This document shows, in pieces, positions 58,809-64,000 of a stretch of DNA of 64,000 nucleotides. The position numbers were made by a program, and so were the translations under genes. The stretch is from positions 62,001 through 126,000 of the forward strand of contig NZ_BMLM01000001.1 of NCBI RefSeq assembly GCF_014645235.1. Direction: 5' to 3'. The notes under the pieces were generated by a model that saw only the letters and a program-made list of their open reading frames with translations, was not told where the DNA came from and made no database searches. This DNA comes from Agrococcus terreus (GTDB taxonomy: Bacteria > Actinomycetota > Actinomycetes > Actinomycetales > Microbacteriaceae). Position 1 is the first letter of the stretch, and each line of letters begins with the position of its first letter.

Positions 58809-58817
58809 CGTGCTCGC

Positions 58818-59366
58818 ATGGACTCCGCCTCCGTGCTCCTCCACCCCGTCCGCCTCCGCATCGTGCAGGCGATGCTCGCCGATGGCGCGCTGACGACCCG
58901 CGCGCTCCACGATCGGCTCGACGACGTGCCCATCGCGACCCTGTACCGCCACGTCGGCCAGCTCGCGGGGCACGGGCTGCTCGAGGTCGCCGAGGAGCAG
59001 CGGGTCGGCGGAGCGAGCGAGCGCACGTACCGCCTCGCCGCAGGGTTCGCGAACCCGACGGCGGACGACCTGGGCGCGCTCGACGGCGAGCAGCTGCTCG
59101 CGGCCTTCACCGTGTTCGCGTCGGGCCTCATCCGCGACTTCGCCGACTACGTCGCCCCGGGCGGCATCGACCTCGCGGCCGACCGGGTGAGCTTCGCGCA
59201 GGCCGCCTTCTGGGCGAGCGACGACGAGGTCGACGCGCTGGGCACCGCGCTGATGGCGGCGCTCGAGGGCGTGCTCGGCAACGACGCGGCACCCCACCGG
59301 CGGCGCCGCGTGCTGAGCACCGTGCTGCTCCCCCGCGACGGCGCCGACGGGACGGACGCGCCGTGA
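58818..59366 (+). CDS. Winged-helix transcriptional regulator (ArsR-like)
   Basis: A 182-residue regulator. LLHPVRLRIVQAMLADGALTTRALHDRLDDVPIATLYRHVGQLAGHGLLEV (residues 6-56) is an ArsR/HTH_20-type winged helix; the rest is a helical effector/dimer domain without metal-binding Cys motifs. It leads an operon with a PLDc_N-like protein, ABC ATPase and ABC permease, coupled by a GTGA overlap. The 22-bp palindrome overlapping its promoter is very likely its own operator, so it probably represses the transporter until a ligand or drug appears. Confidence 0.85.
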   Translation: MDSASVLLHPVRLRIVQAMLADGALTTRALHDRLDDVPIATLYRHVGQLAGHGLLEVAEEQRVGGASERTYRLAAGFANPTADDLGALDGEQLLAAFTVFASGLIRDFADYVAPGGIDLAADRVSFAQAAFWASDDEVDALGTALMAALEGVLGNDAAPHRRRRVLSTVLLPRDGADGTDAP

Positions 59367-59593
59367 ACCTCCTCGACCTCGGGGGCGCGATGCTCCTGCC
59401 GCTCGTGCCCGCGCTGCTCCTCGCGCTCGCGCTCGTCGCCTGGGCGCTCGTCGACATCGTCCGCTCACCGGTGCGGCACCTGCCCAAGGTCGTCTGGGCA
59501 GTCATCGTCCTGCTCGCCGTGCCGGTCGGCGCGATCGCCTACCTCGTGGTCGGGCGCGGGAGCGGCGCTGCGACCGAGGGGATGCTCCGATGA
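59363..59593 (+). CDS. Small PLDc_N-like membrane protein
   Basis: A 76-residue protein with two membrane helices (about 8-28 and 42-63, VVWAVIVLLAVPVGAIAYLVVGRG) of the PLDc_N type. GTG start overlaps the regulator stop; its stop overlaps the ATPase start (ATGA). Located between regulator and ABC genes, it is probably an accessory membrane subunit. A separate member of the same family is at 777-1013. Confidence 0.8.
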   Translation: MNLLDLGGAMLLPLVPALLLALALVAWALVDIVRSPVRHLPKVVWAVIVLLAVPVGAIAYLVVGRGSGAATEGMLR

Positions 59594-60522
59594 GCGCGGC
59601 CGTCGTCGTCCGCTCGCTGACCCGGGTCTTCCCCGGCGGCGGCGGCATCCACGACGTGCACCTCGCCGTCGACGACCGGGCGGTCACCGCGATCGTCGGC
59701 CCGAACGGCGCCGGCAAGACGGTGCTGCTCAGCATCGTGGCCGGGCTCGCGCGCGCCGACTCGGGGGCCGTCGAGCTGGGCGACGCCGACGCCCGGGTCG
59801 CGCTCTGCCCCGACGTGCCGCAGTTCGAGCCGTGGCTCACCGCGCGCGAGGTGGTCGAGACGTCCCTCGCCCTGACCGGCGTGCGCGGCACCGATGCGGC
59901 GCGCGACGCCGTCCGGGCCGCGCTCGCCAGCTGCGGCATCGAGGCGGTCGCGGAGCGACGCGTCGGCGGCTTCTCGCGCGGGATGCTGCAGCGGCTCGGC
60001 ATGGCGGCCGCCCTCGTCGCCGATCCCGCGGTGCTGATCCTCGACGAGCCGAGCAGCGCGCTCGACCCGATCGGTCGCTCGGAGGTGCGCGACCTGATCG
60101 CCGCGGAGGGCCGGCGCCGCTGCGTCATCCTCAGCAGCCACGCCCTGGGCGAGGTCGAGCAGGTGGCCGACCGCGTCGTCGTGCTCGACCGCGGCAGGGT
60201 CGTCGCCGACGGCAGCACGGCCGAGGTGCTGGGTGCCGGGCTCGCGCCGGAGTGGACGATCCGACTCGCCGGGCCGTCGCCGCTCGGCGTCGTGCCGTCG
60301 TCGCTCGGGCCGCGACAGGCTCCGGATGCCTCGGGGGTCGTGCGCCTCGAGCGCGTCTCCGACGAGGTGTGGACGGTGCGGTTCGAGAGCTTCGACGCCG
60401 CGGCCGACGGGCTGCTGCCGGTGCTCGAGTCGCTGCGGGCGCCGATCGTCGAGGTGACCCTGCGGGACCGCGACCTCGACGCGTCGTTCGCTCGGCTCGT
60501 CCGCGAGCGGATCGTCGCGTGA
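59590..60522 (+). CDS. ABC transporter ATP-binding protein (export type)
   Basis: A 310-residue ATPase. Walker A is GPNGAGKTVLL (about 37-47), signature GGFSRGMLQRLGMAA (a degenerate LSGGQ seen in drug/lantibiotic-type exporters), Walker B VLILDEPSSALDPIG and H-loop SSHALGE. The C-terminal 90 residues form the extra beta domain typical of CcmA/YhaQ-type ATPases. It pairs with the next permease (GTGA overlap). Likely energises export of a lipid, peptide or drug. Confidence 0.92.
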   Translation: MSAAVVVRSLTRVFPGGGGIHDVHLAVDDRAVTAIVGPNGAGKTVLLSIVAGLARADSGAVELGDADARVALCPDVPQFEPWLTAREVVETSLALTGVRGTDAARDAVRAALASCGIEAVAERRVGGFSRGMLQRLGMAAALVADPAVLILDEPSSALDPIGRSEVRDLIAAEGRRRCVILSSHALGEVEQVADRVVVLDRGRVVADGSTAEVLGAGLAPEWTIRLAGPSPLGVVPSSLGPRQAPDASGVVRLERVSDEVWTVRFESFDAAADGLLPVLESLRAPIVEVTLRDRDLDASFARLVRERIVA

Positions 60523-61271
60523 GCATCGCGCTCGCCGCCGCGCGGCTCGAGGCGCGGCGCCTCGCCCGATCCGGCCTGCTCGCGGGCCTGCTGCTCGCCT
60601 CCGCGTTCTTCGGCCTCTCCGGCCCGGCGCTCGCGCTGTCCCTCCCCGAGGTCCTCGCGGCCGCCGGCGGCAGCGACCAGCTGACCGTCGAGGCGGCACC
60701 GGCGACGCCGGCCGCCGGCATCGCGCTGTTCCAGCAGAGCGCGATGCAGCTGGGGCTCATCCTCGCGGTGGTGGTCGCGATCACCGGGCTCTCGTGGGAT
60801 GCGCGGCCGGGATCGTCCGTGTTCTACCGGACCCGCGTGTCCCGCATCGAGCTGCTGGTGCTGCCGCGCGCGATCGTCGGATGGATCGCCGCCGCGGTGA
60901 GCCACGCCCTCGGCCTCGTGCTCGCCGCGCTGCTCACCGCGGTGCTGATCGGGCCGGTCGACGTCGACGCGCTCGTGCGCGTCGGGGTCGCGTCGACGGG
61001 ATACCTGGCGATGGCCATGGCGCTCGGCGTCCTGGTGATGGCCGCCACGAGGCGAACGGCCACGGCCATCGCCGTCAGCACGGTGCTCGTGCTGATCCTG
61101 CCGGTGCTCGGCGCCGTGGACGCGATCGCCGGCTGGTCGCCGACGTCGCTGCTCTCGGCGCCCGACGGTGCGCTCGCCGGGCCGATGGCCGCTGCGATCT
61201 CGGTCGCCGTCGCCGCCCTCGTGGGCTCGGCCGCGCTCGCGCGCCGCCAGGAGCTGCGACGGGACGCGTGA
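60519..61271 (+). CDS. ABC transporter permease
   Basis: A 250-residue membrane protein with six predicted helices (for example about 21-41, 71-92, 117-138, 158-177, 183-203, 224-244) and a periplasmic loop after helix 1 (AAGGSDQLTVEAAPAT). It is an ABC-2-type permease that forms a homodimer with the preceding ATPase. GTG start. Final gene of the four-gene operon, ended by a perfect hairpin. Confidence 0.88.
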   Translation: MSIALAAARLEARRLARSGLLAGLLLASAFFGLSGPALALSLPEVLAAAGGSDQLTVEAAPATPAAGIALFQQSAMQLGLILAVVVAITGLSWDARPGSSVFYRTRVSRIELLVLPRAIVGWIAAAVSHALGLVLAALLTAVLIGPVDVDALVRVGVASTGYLAMAMALGVLVMAATRRTATAIAVSTVLVLILPVLGAVDAIAGWSPTSLLSAPDGALAGPMAAAISVAVAALVGSAALARRQELRRDA

Positions 61272-61291
61272 GCGGAAGCGCGGGAACGACG

Positions 61292-61315
61292 AAGCCCCCG
61301 CGCGAGCGGGGGCTT
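61292..61315. terminator. Terminator between ABC operon and tRNA-Ala
   Basis: Perfect 10-pair stem AAGCCCCCGC / GCGGGGGCTT, loop GCGA; serves the + strand operon and the - strand tRNA genes. Confidence 0.85.
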
Positions 61316-61320
61316 GGACG

Positions 61321-61393
61321 TGGAGCCTGGGAGAATCGAACTCCCGACATCCTGCTTGCAAAGCAGGCGCTCTACCAACTGAGCTAAGGCCCC
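61321..61393 (-). tRNA. tRNA-Ala (anticodon TGC)
   Basis: Minus strand cloverleaf: acceptor GGGGCCT/AGGCTCC, D-arm GCTCAGTTGGTAGAGC, anticodon arm CCTGC-TTTGCAA-GCAGG, T-arm GGGAGTTCGATTCTCCC, discriminator A. Downstream of tRNA-Ile, CCA not encoded. Confidence 0.97.
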
Positions 61394-61426
61394 GTGGCCG
61401 GCGCCGGCCGTGGGAGTTGTGCGTGG

Positions 61427-61500
61427 TGGGGCTACCTGGACTCGAACCAGGGACCTCTTCGTTATCAGCGAAGCGCTCTAACCGCCTGAGCTATAGCCCC
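61427..61500 (-). tRNA. tRNA-Ile (anticodon GAT)
   Basis: Minus strand cloverleaf: acceptor GGGGCTA/TAGCCCC, D-arm GCTCAGGCGGTTAGAGC, anticodon arm CTTCG-CTGATAA-CGAAG, T-arm CCTGGTTCGAGTCCAGG, discriminator A. A TAGAGT -10-like box sits upstream (61515-61520). Confidence 0.97.
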
Positions 61501-61575
61501 GAGCACAAGCATCGACTCTACCAGACCGAATCGTCCCGGAGGACACGTCGGCGAGCCGCGCTCGCGCGCGATCCC

Positions 61576-61986
61576 CTACTGGTTGGCGAAGCCGACCTGC
61601 AGGCCGCCGGTGATGCGCACCGACAGGTTGTACAGCACCGCGACCACGGCGCCGAGGACGGTGATGACGACGAAGTTCAGCACCGCGACGAGCAGCGTGA
61701 ACATCATCACCTGCGGCAGCGACACGATCGACGTGATCGCGAAGTCGGGCTGGGCGAGGATGTCGCGCAGCACCTCGTCGATCTTGTCGAACAGGCCGAC
61801 GACCGACAGCAGCGACCACATGACGAACGTCACCACGAGCTGCACGATGCCGAGCACGAGACCGAGGATCGCCGAGACCTTCATGGCCGACCAGAAGTCG
61901 ACGTGCACGAGGCGCAGGCGCACCTGCTTCGACGAGCCCGAGCGGCGGGGGGCCTTGCTCTGCAGCTTCTCGGCGATGCTCGTCAT
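61576..61986 (-). CDS. DUF3566 membrane protein
   Basis: A 136-residue protein with a basic N-terminus ([34 protein letters not shown]) and two main membrane helices (about 36-60 and 90-120). [17 protein letters not shown] and [17 protein letters not shown] are the DUF3566 signatures. This family follows gyrA in most actinobacteria; role unknown. Start ATG overlaps the gyrA stop (ATGA). Confidence 0.93.
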   Translation of the reverse strand: MTSIAEKLQSKAPRRSGSSKQVRLRLVHVDFWSAMKVSAILGLVLGIVQLVVTFVMWSLLSVVGLFDKIDEVLRDILAQPDFAITSIVSLPQVMMFTLLVAVLNFVVITVLGAVVAVLYNLSVRITGGLQVGFANQ

Positions 61987-64000
61987 GCGTCGGTCCCCTC
62001 GGTGCCGGTCTCGTCGGTGCCGGTCTCGGCGGCGTCTCCGGCCGCGGTCGCGTCCGTGCCGTCCACGATAGCGCCCTCGGTCTCCGCGGCCTCCACCTGC
62101 GCGACGCCCGTCTGGGCGTCCTGCGCGGGGGTCGTCGCGGGCGCCTCGGCGGCCTCGGCGACGGCCTCCTCGACCTCCTCCTCGACGTTGCGGGCGATCG
62201 AGAGCACCGGGTCGGTCGTCGACTTCTCGGCGAACTGCACGCCCATCGTGGTGCGGCCGGTGGCGCGCACCTCGTCGACGCTCGAGCGGATGACCTTGCC
62301 CGAGGTGCGGATGAGCAGCAGCTCGTCGCCGTCGTGCACGATCGTGGCGCCCACGAGGGTGCCGCGGTCGTGGTCGCCGGACGAGAACGTGAGCACGCCC
62401 TGCGTGCCGCGGCCCTTCGTGGGGTAGTCAGCCACGGCGGTCTTCTTGCCGAAGCCCTGCTCGGTGACGACGAAGACGTAGCCCTCGTCGCCGATCACCA
62501 TCGCGGCGAGCGCCTCGTCGTCGTCGCGCAGGCGCACGCCGCGCACGCCGCCCGTCGCGCGGCCCATCGGCCGCAGCGCCTCGTCGGTCGCCTCGAAGCG
62601 CGCCGCGCGGCCGGACCTCGTGATGACGAGGATCTGGTCGTCGGCGTTCGCGAGCATGGCCGAGATGAGGCGGTCGCCCTCGCCGAGGTTGATGGCGATG
62701 ATGCCGCCAGTGCGGTTCGTGTCGTACAGCTCGAGGCGCGTCTTCTTCACCTGGCCCTGCTGCGTGGCGAGCACGAGGTAGTCGGCCTGGTCGTAGGTGC
62801 GAAGCCGCAGCACGGTCTGCACCTGCTCCTCGGGCTGCATCGCCAGCAGGTTGGCGACGTGCTGGCCCTTCGCGTCGCGGCCGGCCTCGGCGATCTCGTA
62901 CGCCTTCATCCGGTACACGCGGCCGAGGTTCGTGAAGAACAGCAGCCAGTCGTGCGTGGAGGTGATGTCGAAGTGGTCGACGACGTCGTCGCTGCGCAGC
63001 TGCGCGCCCTTCACGCCCTTGCCGCCGCGGTGCTGCGCGCGGTACTGGTCGATGCGGGTGCGCTTGATGTAGCCGCCGTGCGTGAGGCTGACGACCACCT
63101 GCTCCTCGGGGATGAGGTCCTCGATCGACACGTCGCCGTCGAAGCCGTGCAGGATCTGCGTGCGGCGGTCGTCGCCGTGCTTGTCGACGATCTCGGTGAG
63201 CTCGTCGACGATGATCGTGCGCTGCCGCTCGGGGCTCGCGATGATGTCGCGGTAGTCGGCGATGCGCGTCTCGAGCTCGGTGGCCTCGTCGTGGATCTTC
63301 TGGCGCTCGAGCGCCGCGAGGCGGCGCAGCTGCAGCTCGAGGATGGCGCGGGCCTGCACCTCGTCGATCTCGAGCAGCTCCATGAGCCCGTCGCGGGCGG
63401 CCTCGGTCGTCGACGAGCGGCGGATGAGCGCGATGACCTCGTCGAGCGCGTCGAGCGCCTTGAGGTAGCCGCGCAGGATGTGCATCCGCTCCTCGGCCTG
63501 CGCGAGGCGGAACTGCGTGCGGCGCACGACGACCTCGACCTGGTGGTCGGCCCAGTTCGTGATGAAGCCGTCGACCGAGAGCGTGCGCGGCACGCCGTCG
63601 ACGATCGCGAGCATGTTCGCGCCGAAGTTCTCCTGCAGCTGCGTGTGCTTGTACAGGTTGTTCAGCACGACCTTCGCGACGGCGTCGCGCTTGAGCGTGA
63701 TGACGAGGCGCTGGCCCGTGCGGCCCGAGGTCTGGTCCTCGAGGTTCGCGATGCCCTGCAGCTTGCCGTCCTTGACGAGCTCGGCGATGCGCACCGCGAG
63801 GCGGTCCGGGTTCACCTGGTACGGCAGCTCGGTGACGACGAGGGCCGTGCGGCCCTGGATCTCCTCGACCGTGACCACGGCGCGCATCGTGATGGAGCCG
63901 CGGCCGGTGCGGTACGCCTCCTGGATGCCCTTGGTGCCCAGGATCTGCGCACCCGTGGGGAAGTCGGGGCCGTGGATGCGCTGCATGAGCGCGACCTGCA
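61983..64000 (-). CDS. gyrA: DNA gyrase subunit A, 5' part beyond the window
   Basis: The gene continues past the right edge; about 671 C-terminal residues are seen. [27 protein letters not shown] is the tower/linker region, followed by the coiled-coil gate and the six-bladed C-terminal DNA-wrapping domain (GyrA-box-like HRGGKGVKG; repeats such as [21 protein letters not shown]). The final about 70 residues are a very acidic Glu/Ala/Thr/Gly tail. The catalytic Tyr and quinolone-resistance region lie outside the window. The subunit introduces negative supercoils with GyrB. Its stop overlaps the DUF3566 start. Convergent with no gene on the left other than tRNAs downstream. Confidence 0.97.
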   Translation of the reverse strand, partial: QVALMQRIHGPDFPTGAQILGTKGIQEAYRTGRGSITMRAVVTVEEIQGRTALVVTELPYQVNPDRLAVRIAELVKDGKLQGIANLEDQTSGRTGQRLVITLKRDAVAKVVLNNLYKHTQLQENFGANMLAIVDGVPRTLSVDGFITNWADHQVEVVVRRTQFRLAQAEERMHILRGYLKALDALDEVIALIRRSSTTEAARDGLMELLEIDEVQARAILELQLRRLAALERQKIHDEATELETRIADYRDIIASPERQRTIIVDELTEIVDKHGDDRRTQILHGFDGDVSIEDLIPEEQVVVSLTHGGYIKRTRIDQYRAQHRGGKGVKGAQLRSDDVVDHFDITSTHDWLLFFTNLGRVYRMKAYEIAEAGRDAKGQHVANLLAMQPEEQVQTVLRLRTYDQADYLVLATQQGQVKKTRLELYDTNRTGGIIAINLGEGDRLISAMLANADDQILVITRSGRAARFEATDEALRPMGRATGGVRGVRLRDDDEALAAMVIGDEGYVFVVTEQGFGKKTAVADYPTKGRGTQGVLTFSSGDHDRGTLVGATIVHDGDELLLIRTSGKVIRSSVDEVRATGRTTMGVQFAEKSTTDPVLSIARNVEEEVEEAVAEAAEAPATTPAQDAQTGVAQVEAAETEGAIVDGTDATAAGDAAETGTDETGTEGTDA

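Noticed and set aside
55445-59593. A 1382-codon open frame on the plus strand across the BCCT and ThrE genes
   Set aside because: It is antisense to two well-recognised membrane proteins and encodes low-complexity Arg/Asp/His sequence. Only its last 76 codons (from GTG 59363) are a real small gene.

Overview
The window is about 72-74% G+C, densely coded, with many 4-bp ATGA/GTGA stop-start overlaps, GTG starts, tRNA genes and the actinobacterial near-origin gene block (gyrA - DUF3566 - tRNA-Ile - tRNA-Ala ... ppiA - rhomboid - crgA - sortase - pabA/trpG - pknB - pknA - pbpA - rodA - pstP - fhaB - fhaA - tRNA-Leu). This points to a Gram-positive actinobacterium of the Microbacteriaceae; an Agrococcus-like organism is my best guess, but the genus is inference. 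The chromosome origin should lie a few kb beyond the right edge, because gyrA normally sits next to gyrB/recF/dnaN/dnaA. I saw no rRNA operon, insertion sequence, prophage or CRISPR array.

Layout. 1-6.3 kb: end of a glycogen-debranching-type gene, then an alpha-glucoside/maltose-type ABC importer (malG, malF, binding lipoprotein) divergent from its LacI regulator, with two matching palindromic operators between them. 6.3-11.5 kb: a zinc importer of the AztABCD type (ATPase divergent from permease - extra AztD-like lipoprotein - AztC - AztD) with a Zur-like box. 11.6-13.4 kb: trehalose synthase. 13.4-20.6 kb: GPP34 protein, a double Lrp-type regulator and a divergent five-gene catabolic operon (NodB-fold deacetylase/amidohydrolase, MHS-family transporter, SDR, ketopantoate-reductase-like enzyme, M20 amidohydrolase) whose substrate I cannot name. 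20.6-34 kb: mostly housekeeping and solitary genes (RDD protein, PPOX protein, MarR-MFS pair, PiT phosphate transporter, APC permease, pirin, two tandem paralogous membrane proteins, HhH-GPD protein, a divergent glucose-6-phosphate-dehydrogenase-like enzyme). 34-41 kb: DUF3159 protein, an isoaspartyl-methyltransferase-like gene with a structured leader, then an operon I read as ectoine uptake and breakdown (DoeA-type ectoine hydrolase, M20 deacetylase, ProP-like permease), and a zinc alcohol dehydrogenase. 41-54 kb: the growth/division signalling and cell-wall cluster. 54-61.3 kb: NUDIX, a BCCT osmolyte transporter, a ThrE-type exporter, and a small self-regulated ABC export operon behind a near-perfect 22-bp palindrome. 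61.3-64 kb: tRNA-Ala, tRNA-Ile, DUF3566 and the C-terminal two thirds of gyrA.

How the parts work together. The left side is carbon storage and trehalose/alpha-glucan handling plus zinc homeostasis. The middle holds two catabolic operons, each pairing an MHS-type symporter with amide-cleaving enzymes. Together with the BCCT carrier this suggests active use of compatible solutes. The right side couples Ser/Thr kinase signalling (PknA/PknB/PstP, FHA adaptors) to peptidoglycan synthesis (RodA/PbpA) and division (CrgA).
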